DNA of 64,000 nt. Origin: Sandaracinus sp. Lineage in GTDB: Bacteria > Myxococcota_A > Polyangia > Polyangiales > Houyiibacteriaceae. Of this stretch, positions 1 through 9,488 are shown one piece after another. The stretch is from contig JACKEH010000003.1 of assembly GCA_020633125.1 (NCBI GenBank), forward strand, positions 62,001-126,000, written 5' to 3'. Position 1 is the stretch's first letter. Every line of letters begins with the position of its first letter. The translations under genes and the position numbers were made by a program. The notes under the pieces were generated by a model. That model saw only the letters and a program-made list of their open reading frames with translations, was not told the origin of the DNA and ran no database searches.

Positions 1-39
1 GATGGACCCCGAGCGGAGGCCGTGACGATCACCGAGTGA
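1..39 (+). CDS. possible 3' end of an upstream gene
   Basis: Reading frame 1 is open from the window edge and ends at a TGA at 37-39, giving a twelve-residue tail (DGPRAEAVTITE). This may be the C-terminus of a gene lying mostly outside the window. Nothing in twelve residues identifies a family, and the other two forward frames cannot be excluded. From here to the oxidoreductase at 972 I see no convincing gene; the DNA is repeat-rich. Confidence 0.25.
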   Translation, partial: DGPRAEAVTITE

Positions 40-244
40 TCGCTCGCAGGACCGACGTCTTCGATCACGACACACGAAGCGCGTCGAAAACGAAGGCGGG
101 GGTCAGTCGCTCGTGGCGCCTCCGAAGTCGGAGGGGACGCGAGCGCGGCTGGTGCTCGAGAGCGTTTCTCTCATGTGCGTCGTCCCTCCTTTCGTGGAGG
201 CGCGGGACTGGTAAGTCGCGAGGAAGGAGGGTCAAGGGAAGGAT

Positions 245-335
245 TGGCGATCGGTGGCCCTGGCGTTGGCGCTGGCGGTGGCTGTGGCGGTGGCGCTGGC
301 GGCGACGGTGACGGTGGCGCTGGCGTTGGCGCGCT
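245..335. repeat. GGTGGC-type hexamer low-complexity tract
   Basis: Imperfect hexamers of the form GGTGGC, GGCGCT and GACGGT run through this stretch. The frames crossing it give only Gly/Ala- or Trp/Arg-rich translations, which argues against coding. Similar hexamer tracts lie near 48.1, 49.2, 56.7 and 57.5 kb. Confidence 0.6.
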
Positions 336-507
336 GACCTCGGCTTCGCCGAGACCGTGGCAGAGACCGAGACGGCTGCGTTGCAGCCACCGCCGCTTCA
401 CGGCCTCCTCGGCTTCGCCGTGACCGCTGCTGCGCAGCCTCCGCCGCTTCGCGGCCTCCTCGGCTCGGCCGAGACCGCTACACGGCCGCTGCGCAGCCTC
501 CGCTTGG

Positions 508-845
508 CGGCCTCCGTCGCGCGAATCGCCGGGACGCGCAGCGTGAACTCCGTCTCAGCTCCGTCGCGCGAAGCGCGGGGACGCGCAGCGTCGACTCCGT
601 CTCTGCCTCCGTCGCGCGAAGCGCGGGGACGCGCAGCGTCTGCCTCCGTCGCGCGAAGCGCGGGGACGCGCAGCGTCGTCCCCGCCTCTGGCTCCGTCGC
701 GCGAAGCGCGGGGACGCGAAGCGTCGTCTCCGTCTCTGCCTCCGTCGCGCGAAGCGCGGGGACGCGCAGCGTCGTCTCCGACTCTGCCTCCGTCTCCGAC
801 TCTGCCTCCGTCTCCGACTCTGCCTCCGTCTCCGTCTCCGTCGCC
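508..845. repeat. six-copy palindromic repeat array plus 15-bp simple repeats
   Basis: A 32-bp unit starting CCGTCGCGCGAAGCGCGGGG and ending GACGCGCAGCGTC occurs at about 509 (diverged), 561, 609, 646, 693 and 741. Each unit holds two small palindromes (GCGC-GAA-GCGC and GACGC-GCA-GCGTC). Spacing between units is irregular, about 5-20 bp. The last unit is followed by a short-period tract of CTCCGACTCTGCCTC copies up to 845. The array ends about 125 bp before the oxidoreductase start. The GCGCGAAGCGC core recurs, in either orientation, near 38.1-38.3, 49.1 and 56.8 kb. Confidence 0.85.
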
Positions 846-971
846 GTCTCCGGGCACGGGCACGGGCACGCAATCCACACGAAACAACCCCTCCCCGTCC
901 CCGGACCCACCTTCCCCGATCGTCCTTCCCCGCGTAACGCTGCGTTCCACCGACGCGACGGGGCGCGGCAC

Positions 972-2015
972 ATGAACGCCACGAAGATCGTCATCCACCG
1001 CGCGGGCTCGTACGACCAGCTCCGCGTCGAGTCCCACCCCGCACCGAAGCCGAAGGCCGGCGAGGTCGCCATCGACGTGAAGGCGACCGGCGTGAACTAC
1101 GCCGACGTCATCGTGCGCATGGGCCTCTACGCCTCCGCGAAGGAGCTCGTCGGTTGGCCCATCACGCCCGGCTTCGAGGTCGCCGGCGTCGTGCGCGAGC
1201 TCGGCGAGGGCGTGACGGACCTGAAGGTCGGCGACCGTGTGATCGCGGGGTTGCTCTTCGGCGGTTACGCGAGCTCGGTCGTCGCGCCGAGCACGCAGGT
1301 GTGGAAGCTCCCCGAGGCGCTCTCGTTCGAACAAGGCGCCGGCATTCCTGCCGTCTACCTCACGGGCTGGTTCGCGCTTCACTTCCTCGCGCACCCGCGC
1401 AAGGGCGATCGCGTGCTCGTGCACAGCGCCGCGGGCGGGGTCGGCTCCGTGCTCGTGCAGATGGCCAAGCGCGTCGGCTGCGAGGTCACCGGCGTCGTCG
1501 GTCGCACCGAGAAGGTCGCGGTCGCGCGCGCGCTCGGCTGCGATCACGTCATCGACAAGTCGAAGGAAGACCTCTGGGCCCGCGCGAAGGCGATCGCCCC
1601 GAAGGGCTTCGACCTCGCGCTCGACGCGAACGGCGTCGAGACGCTCAAGCACAGCTACGACCACCTGCGCCCGGCCGGCAAGCTCGTCGTCTACGGCTTC
1701 TCCACGATGATGCCGAAGACCGGCGGCAAGCCGAACTACCTCAAGCTCGCCGCGGATTGGATTCGCACGCCGCGCTTCAACCCGCTCGATCTGACGAACC
1801 AGAGCAAGAGCGTCCTGGCCTTCAACCTCAGCTACCTCTTCGATCGGATGGACCTGCTCGGCGCCGCGATGGACGACGTGCTCGCGTGGATCGAGAACGG
1901 CGAGCTGAAGCCGCCCGCGACCACGACCTTCCCGCTCTCCCAGGTGGCCGACGCGCACAAGCACATCGAGTCGGGCAAGAGCACCGGCAAGCTCATCCTC
2001 CTTCCTCAGGCTTGA
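972..2015 (+). CDS. zinc-independent quinone oxidoreductase (MDR family, VAT-1-like)
   Basis: A 347-residue medium-chain dehydrogenase/reductase of the quinone oxidoreductase branch, expected to reduce quinones or activated alkenes with NADPH in the cytoplasm. The N-terminal GroES-like domain (about 1-125) lacks a recognisable structural-zinc cysteine cluster. The nucleotide-binding fold begins at LVHSAAGGVGSVLVQMAK, with the AAGGVG dinucleotide motif at residues 153-158. The closing segment (FPLSQVADAHKHIESGKSTGKLIL) is typical of the family. The ATG at 972 is chosen because homology begins directly after it; the same frame is open upstream but translates into repeat-derived Ser/Arg/Ala sequence. 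No strong ribosome binding site is visible. The exact substrate cannot be told. Confidence 0.9.
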   Translation: MNATKIVIHRAGSYDQLRVESHPAPKPKAGEVAIDVKATGVNYADVIVRMGLYASAKELVGWPITPGFEVAGVVRELGEGVTDLKVGDRVIAGLLFGGYASSVVAPSTQVWKLPEALSFEQGAGIPAVYLTGWFALHFLAHPRKGDRVLVHSAAGGVGSVLVQMAKRVGCEVTGVVGRTEKVAVARALGCDHVIDKSKEDLWARAKAIAPKGFDLALDANGVETLKHSYDHLRPAGKLVVYGFSTMMPKTGGKPNYLKLAADWIRTPRFNPLDLTNQSKSVLAFNLSYLFDRMDLLGAAMDDVLAWIENGELKPPATTTFPLSQVADAHKHIESGKSTGKLILLPQA

Positions 2016-2111
2016 ACCGAGCTGCGACGATCGGCCTCGCGCGGTAACGTGCGAGGTCGGCGCAGCGACTCTCCCGACACGTCCGAAAGCTCACGAAGAC
2101 CCCTCGTTCGA

Positions 2112-3872
2112 ATGGACACGCCCCCCGAGAAGAAGCGCCGCGGCTTTCGTCGCATCACGAGCGTCGTCTCGCTCGTGAGCCCCTACGCGGGGCGCTTCGT
2201 CGCCGCGACGATCTTCCTCGTCTTCGGGAGCGGCATCGGGCTCGTCTACCCGAAGGCCGTGCAATGGGCGGTCGATCGTGGCCTCGCCGACGGCAACCTC
2301 GCGCTCCTCGATCAGGTCGCCTTCGCGCTCATCGGCGCGTTCTTGCTGCAGGCGGTCTTCACCTGGCTGCGCCACTACCACATGAGCTGGCTCGGCGAGC
2401 GCGCCGTCACCGACCTCCGCCGCCGCGTGATCGGTCACCTCGTTCGCCTACCGCCCGAGTGGTTCCACGAGCGCCGCACCGGCGAGCTCGTCGGTCGCAT
2501 CGCCGGTGACGTGACCATCCTCGAAGGCGTCGTCGGCACCGAGCTCTCGATGGCGCTGCGCAACCTCGTGCAGCTCGTCGGTGGCGTGGTCCTGCTCGCG
2601 ATCACCGATCCCTGGCTGACCCTCGCGATGCTCGGCGTCGTGCCGCCGCTCTCGATCGGCATGATGCTCTTCGGCAAACGCATTCGCGCGATGAGCAAGG
2701 GCCTGCAAGACGCAGCCGCCGACGCGAGCGGCCGCGTGCAAGAGGTCCTCGGCGCGATCACCACCGTGCAGGCCTTTCGCCGCGAAGACGCCGAGTCCGC
2801 GCGCTACGGCGAAGCGGTCGAGCACGTCTTCTCGCGCGCGCTCCGCCTCGCGCGTTGGCGCGCGACCTTCTTCGCGACCTCCTCGCTCGGCGGCTTCCTC
2901 GCCATCGGCATCGTGATCTGGCTCGGCGGCCGACGCGTCGCCGCGGGCGAGCTCTCCGGCGGCGGGCTCACCGCGTTCTTGCTCTACACGACCATCGTCG
3001 CGGTCGCGCTCGCGAGCCTCACCTCGCTCTGGGGCAGCCTTCAGCGCGCGGCCGGTGCGACCGAGCGACTTCAAGAGATCCTCGACACCGTTCCGTCGAT
3101 CGCGAGCCCGGACGACACGGCGCCCTTCCCCGCCGAGCCGCGACGCATCGCCTTCGAGGGCGCGCGTTTCGCGTACCCCTCACGCCCCGACGTCGAGGTG
3201 CTCGCGGGCATCGACCTGCAGGTGGAGCCGGGCGAGACGATCGCGCTCGTGGGCCCCAGCGGCGCCGGCAAGACGACCCTGACCGCGCTCGTGCCACGCT
3301 TCTACGACGTGACCGCCGGTCGCGTGCGTGTGGGCGGGGTGGACGTGCGCGAGCTCGACCTCGAGCAGCTCCGCGCGTGCATCGCGATGGTGCCGCAGGA
3401 TCCCGTGCTCTTCTCCGGGTCGGTCGCGGAGAACATCGCGTACGGCCGGCCGGGCGCGACCCAGGCGCAGATCGAAGACGCCGCGAGAAAGGCCAACGCC
3501 CACGCGTTCGTGAGCGCGTTCCCGGAAGGCTACGGCACGCTCTGCGGCGAGCGAGGCGTGCAGCTCTCGGGCGGGCAGCGGCAGCGCATCGCGATCGCGC
3601 GCGCGATTCTGGCCGATCCGCAGATCCTGATCCTCGACGAGGCGACCAGCAGCCTCGACGCGGAGAGCGAAGCGCTCGTTCAAGAAGCGCTCGGCACGTT
3701 GATGAAGGGCCGCACCACGCTCGTGATCGCGCACCGCCTGAGCACAGTGCGCGAAGCGGATCGCATCGTCGTGCTGCAAGACGGACGTGTGGTCGAGGTC
3801 GGCAAACACACCGAGCTGCTCTCGCACGACGGCGTCTACAAACGCCTCGTCGAGCATCAGCTCGCGGCATGA
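2112..3872 (+). CDS. ABC transporter, fused permease and ATPase (MsbA/LmrA type exporter)
   Basis: A 586-residue half-transporter expected to homodimerise in the inner membrane and export a lipid, drug or peptide. The first ~300 residues form the six-helix ABC membrane domain. The ATPase domain has Walker A GPSGAGKTT (about 380-388), a Q-loop region (MVPQDPVLF), signature LSGGQRQRIA (about 485) and Walker B ILILDEATSS (about 504), followed by the switch-histidine segment VIAHRLST. An in-frame GTG lies upstream at 2049, but the ATG at 2112 fits the family better because the charged N-terminus then runs into the first helix. It lies about 100 bp after the oxidoreductase on the same strand. The substrate is not predictable from sequence. 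Confidence 0.93.
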   Translation: MDTPPEKKRRGFRRITSVVSLVSPYAGRFVAATIFLVFGSGIGLVYPKAVQWAVDRGLADGNLALLDQVAFALIGAFLLQAVFTWLRHYHMSWLGERAVTDLRRRVIGHLVRLPPEWFHERRTGELVGRIAGDVTILEGVVGTELSMALRNLVQLVGGVVLLAITDPWLTLAMLGVVPPLSIGMMLFGKRIRAMSKGLQDAAADASGRVQEVLGAITTVQAFRREDAESARYGEAVEHVFSRALRLARWRATFFATSSLGGFLAIGIVIWLGGRRVAAGELSGGGLTAFLLYTTIVAVALASLTSLWGSLQRAAGATERLQEILDTVPSIASPDDTAPFPAEPRRIAFEGARFAYPSRPDVEVLAGIDLQVEPGETIALVGPSGAGKTTLTALVPRFYDVTAGRVRVGGVDVRELDLEQLRACIAMVPQDPVLFSGSVAENIAYGRPGATQAQIEDAARKANAHAFVSAFPEGYGTLCGERGVQLSGGQRQRIAIARAILADPQILILDEATSSLDAESEALVQEALGTLMKGRTTLVIAHRLSTVREADRIVVLQDGRVVEVGKHTELLSHDGVYKRLVEHQLAA

Positions 3873-3961
3873 GCTGCGGACGGCGAGAAAGCCGGGGGAG
3901 CGACGACGTGCGTCCCATGCGTCGTACGCCGCTCCCGAAGCGTATCGATTCTTGAGCTCGA

Positions 3962-4099
3962 GGCGGGAGCGGGGCGTGGGCGGAGCGTCGGGAGGTCCAG
4001 CGGACCCCTCACGACCTCCGGAGTGGCCGAGCGAAGCGAGGTCCGGAGGAGGTCGCCCTGCTCGACCGGACAGAGCGGAGCCCGCGCCCCGCTCCCGCC
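3962..4099. repeat. nested palindrome between convergent genes
   Basis: A perfect 14-bp inverted repeat (GGCGGGAGCGGGGC at 3962-3975, complement at 4086-4099) encloses smaller hairpins, including CCTCCGGA (4015-4022) with TCCGGAGG (4042-4049) and GGTCC-AGC-GGACC just upstream. It lies between the convergent ABC transporter and kinase genes, so a bidirectional transcription stop is one reading and a REP-like palindromic element another. There is no T-run. Confidence 0.6.
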
Positions 4100-4130
4100 G
4101 CCCCCTCGCCCGCACCTCGGCTCTCGGTCG

Positions 4131-5099
4131 TCAGAGCTGCGTCACGCGCGGTACGTCGCCACGCCGGTAGGTCGGCCCCACCGCGACCGAGAGCGCGGCC
4201 GGCCGCACGCGCGCGGACACGACGGGCGAAGGCTCGAGCTCTCCGTCGAGGCTGAAGGGCATCGGCGGATCGCAGCGCATCGCGAGCGACCGACCGACAC
4301 GCCGCTCGAGCAGCTCGTGCTCTTCGAGCTTTCCGACGCGCAGACGTGCGGCCAGCGTGGCCAATCGTGCGGCGTTCGCGGGACGCACCACCAAGAGGTC
4401 GAGCAGACCGTCTTCGAGGTCGGCCGTCGGCGCGACGCGCACGCCACCCCCGCACGTCGCGCCGTTCGCGATCGCGACCACCACGGCTTCGAGCTCTTCG
4501 GGGGTGCCGTCGTCGATCTGCACGTGCACACGATGCACGGGGCTCTCCGCGTCGATCGCGGCGCGCGCGTAGGCGAACGCGCCCCACGCGGACTTCGCCT
4601 CGGAGTCGACGATGGCGCCGACCTGTGCGGCGAAACCGCCGTTCGCGACGTTCAGCACGCATCGGGTGCGGCCGTCCTCCAACGTGAGCTCGAGGACGTC
4701 GACGCGTCGACGCTCCGCGTCCGCGAGCAGGTGGAGCGCTTCGATCGGATCGCTCGGAATGCCGAGCTGCGTCGCGAGGTCGTTCGCGGTGCCGAGCGGC
4801 AAGATGCCGAGGGTCACGTCGCCTCCGACCAGCGCGCTCGCGACCGCTGCGACCGTTCCGTCGCCGCCCGCAGCCACCACGACGTCCGCCGCCGACGCCG
4901 CCTTCTGCGCGACGAGGGTGAGGTCGTCGCCTTCGCCGAGCGTGATCAGCTCGACACCGGGCATCGCAGCGATCGCCTCCTGCAACGCCGCGTCGTCGGG
5001 CGCACGGCTCGCGCCGGGGTTCAGCAGCAGTCGAATCCGCGGGCCCACGGGCACGGGGCGCTCGAGACGAATGCGGAGGGTCGGGGTCTTGTCGGGCAT
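4131..5099 (-). CDS. diacylglycerol kinase-like (DAGK/LCB5 family) lipid kinase
   Basis: A 322-residue member of the diacylglycerol/sphingosine kinase catalytic family (YegS/DgkB type), which phosphorylates lipid hydroxyl groups using ATP. Visible motifs are the phosphate-binding LLLNPGA near residue 25, the nucleotide-binding AAGGDGTVAAVASAL, LGILPLGTANDLA, and the later NVANGGFAAQVGAIV. The C-terminal half carries a DGELEPSP segment expected from the beta-sandwich domain. The length is typical of bacterial members. The start is the ATG at 5099, because a 61-66 bp DNA repeat begins just upstream. It is convergent with the ABC exporter. Which lipid is phosphorylated is unknown. Confidence 0.88.
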   Translation of the reverse strand: MPDKTPTLRIRLERPVPVGPRIRLLLNPGASRAPDDAALQEAIAAMPGVELITLGEGDDLTLVAQKAASAADVVVAAGGDGTVAAVASALVGGDVTLGILPLGTANDLATQLGIPSDPIEALHLLADAERRRVDVLELTLEDGRTRCVLNVANGGFAAQVGAIVDSEAKSAWGAFAYARAAIDAESPVHRVHVQIDDGTPEELEAVVVAIANGATCGGGVRVAPTADLEDGLLDLLVVRPANAARLATLAARLRVGKLEEHELLERRVGRSLAMRCDPPMPFSLDGELEPSPVVSARVRPAALSVAVGPTYRRGDVPRVTQL

Positions 5100-5160
5100 G
5101 GGAGGCTCCGCGGACGAGAGGTCGGCACGACACCGACGGGGACACGAGCGGTGCCCTCCG

Positions 5161-5322
5161 GTCGTTCGTTCGATGCAAGCGAGGCACGAGAAGGAACGGA
5201 TCGCGGCCGACGAACGAGGCCGTCGTTCGTTCGAAGCAAGCGCGGCACGAGAAGGAACGGATCGCAGCCGAAAAGCGAAACTCGACCGTCGTCCGTTCGA
5301 AGCAAGCGCGGCACGCACGAGA
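5161..5322. repeat. 61-66 bp direct tandem repeat, about 2.6 copies
   Basis: A unit beginning GTCGTTCGTTCGA and continuing AGCAAGCG-GGCACGAGAAGGAACGGATCG is repeated at 5161 and 5222, with a truncated third copy from 5288. It fills most of the 301-bp gap between the kinase start and the sigma-54 activator stop. No gene is supported here. Confidence 0.8.
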
Positions 5323-5400
5323 CGACCGCCGCCGACGAGCCACCGACGCGGTGGCCCGTCGACGCACGCGAAGCTCGTTCGAGCCTCGCCGGCACGGGCG

Positions 5401-6780
<1,380 letters not shown>

Positions 6781-6807
6781 GTCGTTTCCTCCAGGCCCGT
6801 GTCCCTT

Positions 6808-6823
6808 CGCGACAATCGTGCCA
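6808..6823 (-). promoter_or_regulatory. sigma-54 -24/-12 promoter of the NtrC-type regulator
   Basis: On the minus strand the sequence is TGGCACG-ATTG-TCGCG. The -24 box matches the consensus TGGCACG at all seven positions. The invariant GC of the -12 box lies at the correct spacing, although the box reads TCGCG against TTGCW. Transcription would start near 6797, about 17 nt before the ATG, leaving room for the GGAGG ribosome binding site. Confidence 0.7.
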
Positions 6824-6883
6824 CGCGATCGAGGCGGAAAGACTCGGGATTTTGGCGACGGCGCCGGTTCGGACCGTTGCAGG

Positions 6884-6901
6884 ATGCCACGACCGTGGCA
6901 T
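6884..6901. promoter_or_regulatory. palindromic upstream activator site candidate
   Basis: ATGCCACGACCGTGGCAT is a perfect 8-bp inverted repeat with a 2-bp centre, about 60-80 bp upstream of the -24 box of the NtrC-type gene, where bEBP enhancers usually sit. The two-base centre makes it a poor transcription terminator. A near-identical palindrome lies at 14470-14485 upstream of a second sigma-54 promoter. Confidence 0.6.
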
Positions 6902-6905
6902 TTTG

Positions 6906-7328
6906 CTACGCGTCACGAACGAGCCCGGCAAGGATCTGGACGAGGGCGTTCGGGGTCACCGGCTTGTCGAGCTGGAGGTCGAAACCGGCGCTTCGACTGG
7001 CCGCGTGCTCTCTCGGGTTGGCAAACGCCGAGACGGCCACCGCGGGAAGTCGCGGCAGGTCCTGCTCGAGCTCTTGCTCGCGCAGGCGCGCGAGAAAGGT
7101 CCGGCCGTCCTCGCCCGGCATGCCGACGTCCGAGACGAGAAGATCGGGGCGGCGCTCGGCGAGCAGCTGCTCGGCCTCTCGGACCGAGCTGGCGGTTCGC
7201 ACACGGGCCCCTGCGCGCCTCAGAAGACACGCGAGGAGCCAGCGTGCGTCGGGCTCGTCGTCGACCACGACGATGTCGAGCCCTCCGAGCAGCGGCGCCG
7301 AGAAGGCGTCGGGACCGCGTGACCGCAT
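6906..7328 (-). CDS. single-domain response regulator (REC)
   Basis: A 140-residue stand-alone receiver. The acidic pair is VVDDE, the phospho-acceptor is Asp67 in LLVSDVGMPGEDG, and the conserved Lys lies in LDKPVTPNAL. There is no output domain, so it should act by protein contact or as a phosphate relay. Its ATG overlaps the stop of the DUF1328 gene by one base (TGATG), which implies translational coupling. Its receiver closely resembles the C-terminal receiver of the hybrid kinase at 12026-14275 (same SDxGMPGEDG and KPVxPxAL signatures), so the two probably share ancestry or partners. Confidence 0.88.
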   Translation of the reverse strand: MRSRGPDAFSAPLLGGLDIVVVDDEPDARWLLACLLRRAGARVRTASSVREAEQLLAERRPDLLVSDVGMPGEDGRTFLARLREQELEQDLPRLPAVAVSAFANPREHAASRSAGFDLQLDKPVTPNALVQILAGLVRDA

Positions 7329-7495
7329 CAGCTGCTCTTGGGGAGGCGGCCGAAGAAGAACGACGCGATCGCGAGAACCAGGAAACCGATGAAGAGAATC
7401 TTCGCGATCCACGCGGCCGAGCCGGCGAGCGCGCCGAAGCCGAAGAAGGCGAGAAGGAGAGCGACGACGAAGAATCCGAGTGCGTAGCGGAGCAT
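7328..7495 (-). CDS. DUF1328 (YtjA-like) small membrane protein
   Basis: A 55-residue, almost wholly hydrophobic protein starting MLRYALGFFVVALLLAFFGF and containing two membrane segments separated by AGSAAWIAK. Length and pattern match the DUF1328/UPF0391 family of small inner-membrane proteins; their molecular role is not established. The ATG at 7495 is preferred to an in-frame upstream start because it follows an AAGGA ribosome binding site and gives the usual family length. It is the first gene of a two-gene unit with the receiver downstream and has a sigma-54-type promoter about 50 bp upstream. Confidence 0.85.
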   Translation of the reverse strand: MLRYALGFFVVALLLAFFGFGALAGSAAWIAKILFIGFLVLAIASFFFGRLPKSS

Positions 7496-7541
7496 GGTGT
7501 TTTCCTTTCGTGCGAGTCCTTGCCGCACGGAAGGCTGTCAT

Positions 7542-7557
7542 TGCAGTCGGCGTACCA
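7542..7557 (-). promoter_or_regulatory. sigma-54 -24/-12 promoter of the DUF1328-receiver operon
   Basis: On the minus strand the sequence is TGGTACG-CCGA-CTGCA. It differs from TGGCACG-N4-TTGCA at one position in each box and keeps the invariant GG and GC at the correct distance. The predicted start is near 7530, giving a leader of about 35 nt before the ATG at 7495. Confidence 0.65.
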
Positions 7558-7675
7558 GCGTCTCTCAGAGCGCGAATGCCTTTGTTTTTACGGGTGATTC
7601 GCGACACACGCGCTTCGCCGGCGATCCGCGTCGAGGGACGTTGGCGAGGCGAGCACGCTACGCGCGAGGCGACAC

Positions 7676-7689
7676 GCCACGACAACGGC
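7676..7689. promoter_or_regulatory. weak upstream activator site candidate
   Basis: GCCACGACAACGGC shares the half-site GCCACGAC with the palindromes at 6884 and 14470 but its second half is degenerate. It lies about 120 bp upstream of the DUF1328 promoter. The 379-bp gap 7496-7874 otherwise contains no convincing gene. An 8-mer of this kind recurs by chance in DNA this GC-rich. Confidence 0.3.
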
Positions 7690-7874
7690 TCCGCGTACAC
7701 ACGCGGACAGGAGCGCTCTTCGTCGGGGCGGTTGCCGTCGATCTCGCGCACGCTCGTGCTCGGCCTCGCCGTCGCCCGAAGGGACGATCGACGCACGTCG
7801 CCGCGAGCTGGTCGGCGCTCGACACCCCGTCGAGCGTGATGTCGACCCGCTCTTCTCCGCGGGGTGGTCCGCGC

Positions 7875-8966
7875 TCAGCCGCGACGAAAGCTCAGCGTCA
7901 CCGCCGCGCCGCCGTTCGGTCCGTCGTTGCTCGCGGTGATCGTCGCTTCGTGGGCTTCGGCGATCGCGCGCACGATCGCGAGGCCGAGGCCGAGGCCGCC
8001 GCCGCGACGATGCGCGACCTCGCCCTTGGCGAAACGATCGAAGACTCGCCCGAGGAGCTGCGGTGGAAAGCCCGGGCCGTCGTCTTCGACGCGCAGGAAG
8101 GCGTGGTCGCCGTCGCAACGCACGCGCACGCAGACGCTCGCGTCCGACGCGTGGCGCAGGGCGTTGCCCACGAGGTTCTCCACGACCTGCTCGAGCCGGA
8201 GCGCGTCGCCGAGGATGGGCGCGCATTCTTCGACCGAAAGGTCGAGGGTGCGCGTCGGGTGCAACGTGCGAAGGGCTTCGGTCGCCGAGCGCGCGACGGA
8301 GGCGAGGTCGACCGGCTTGCGTTCGACCGCGAGCTCGCCGCGTTCGGAGCGGGCGGCGTCGAGCAAGTCTTCGACGGTGCGCTCGAGGCGGCCGAGGCCA
8401 CGCTCGAGCAAGGTCTTGGCGCGGCCTCGTTCGGCCTCGCCGAGCGAGGGCGCGGCGAGGGCGGCGATCGCGAGACGCATCGTGTGGAGCGGCGCGCGAA
8501 GCTCGTGGGAGAGCGTGGCGACGAGCTCGTCCATGGCGCGCGCGGCGGCTTCGGCCTCGGCACGCGCGACGTGCGCGATCGAGAGGTGATGTTGGGCGAC
8601 CGCGAAACGCACCGCGCGCTCGAGCGAGTTCTCGTCGAACACGCCCTTGACCAGATAGTCGGCGGCCCCGGCGGTCAACGCACGGTTGATGGTCTCTCGC
8701 TCGCTCGCGCCCGTCAGCACGATGACCGGCGCCGCGTACCCGGCGGCACGTGCGCTCGCGAGCACTTCGAAGCCGTCTTCGGCCCCGAGGCGCAGGTCGA
8801 GCAGACACGCATCGTAGGTGGGATCGACCCGCAGCTTCTCGAGCGCGGCGTCCGCGTCGGAGACCCGCTCCAAGGTCCAACCCGGGAGCTTTCGAGCCAT
8901 CGCAGAGACGAGGAGGAAGTCGTCGTCGTCGTCTTCGACGAGGAGGACGTGCAACGCGCGGCTCAT
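7875..8966 (-). CDS. REC-histidine kinase (receiver, HisKA, HATPase)
   Basis: A 363-residue sensor kinase with an N-terminal receiver in place of a sensor domain. The receiver has VEDDDDD, phospho-acceptor Asp57 and Lys107. A linker leads to the H-box TLSHELRAPLHTMR (His154), then N-box VVENLVGNALRHA, G1 DDGPGF and G2 GGGLGLGLAIV. It should be controlled by phosphorylation of its own receiver, probably through the upstream kinase. The start is ATG 8966, overlapping the upstream Rcp1-like stop by one base; ATG 8969 (four-base overlap) is equally possible. It is the last gene of a three-gene unit. Confidence 0.92.
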   Translation of the reverse strand: MSRALHVLLVEDDDDDFLLVSAMARKLPGWTLERVSDADAALEKLRVDPTYDACLLDLRLGAEDGFEVLASARAAGYAAPVIVLTGASERETINRALTAGAADYLVKGVFDENSLERAVRFAVAQHHLSIAHVARAEAEAAARAMDELVATLSHELRAPLHTMRLAIAALAAPSLGEAERGRAKTLLERGLGRLERTVEDLLDAARSERGELAVERKPVDLASVARSATEALRTLHPTRTLDLSVEECAPILGDALRLEQVVENLVGNALRHASDASVCVRVRCDGDHAFLRVEDDGPGFPPQLLGRVFDRFAKGEVAHRRGGGLGLGLAIVRAIAEAHEATITASNDGPNGGAAVTLSFRRG

Positions 8967-9400
8967 CATGACGAAGGCAGCTCCACGAACTCGATCCAAT
9001 AGCGCCCGAGGGTCTTCATCAGCTCCACCAACGCATCGAAGGTGACCGGTTTGGTGATGAACGAGGCCGCGCCGAGATCGTAGCTCTTGAGCAGATCCTC
9101 TTCGGCTTTCGACGTCGTGAGCACGACGATCGGAATGCGACGAAGCGCGGGGTCGGCCTTGATCTCTTCCAACGCTTCGCGCCCGTCCTTCTTGGGCATG
9201 TTCAGGTCCAAGAGGATCAAGCCGGGGCGCGTCGCGTTCTCGTAGGGCGCCTCGCGTCGGAGGTACGCGAGCAGCTGCTCTCCGTCCTCGACACAGACGA
9301 GCTCGTTGACGACACGGCTCTTGCGAAGCGCGTCTTGGGCCAGCAGCCGATCGTCCGCGTCGTCGTCCGCCATGAGGATGGTCATCGATCGAGTGGTCAT
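8966..9400 (-). CDS. Rcp1-like response regulator
   Basis: A 144-residue single receiver of the Rcp1/CheY-like type that partners phytochrome-class kinases. It has ADDDADD, phospho-acceptor Asp65 in LILLDLNMPKKDG, and the KPVTFDALVELMKTLGRYW tail characteristic of Rcp proteins. The ATG at 9400 follows a clear GGAGAAGGAGCC ribosome binding site. It lies between the CHASE3 kinase (upstream, 88-bp gap) and the REC-kinase (overlapping downstream), which suggests a relay from kinase to this receiver to the second kinase. Confidence 0.92.
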   Translation of the reverse strand: MTTRSMTILMADDDADDRLLAQDALRKSRVVNELVCVEDGEQLLAYLRREAPYENATRPGLILLDLNMPKKDGREALEEIKADPALRRIPIVVLTTSKAEEDLLKSYDLGAASFITKPVTFDALVELMKTLGRYWIEFVELPSS

Positions 9401-9488
9401 GTCGGCTCCTTCTCCGGCTTCCCTACCCTCGCTTGGCGAGCGGCGCGCCGTCCAGGGGGGCGGCTCGCAACGTCGGAAGAGCGTCTCG

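Noticed and set aside
508..845. CRISPR array
   Set aside because: The spacers between the 32-bp units are short, irregular and similar to each other, and no cas gene is present.
6884..6901. Palindrome as a terminator of the receiver gene
   Set aside because: The centre is only two bases and there is no T-run; its match to the 14470 site favours a protein-binding site.
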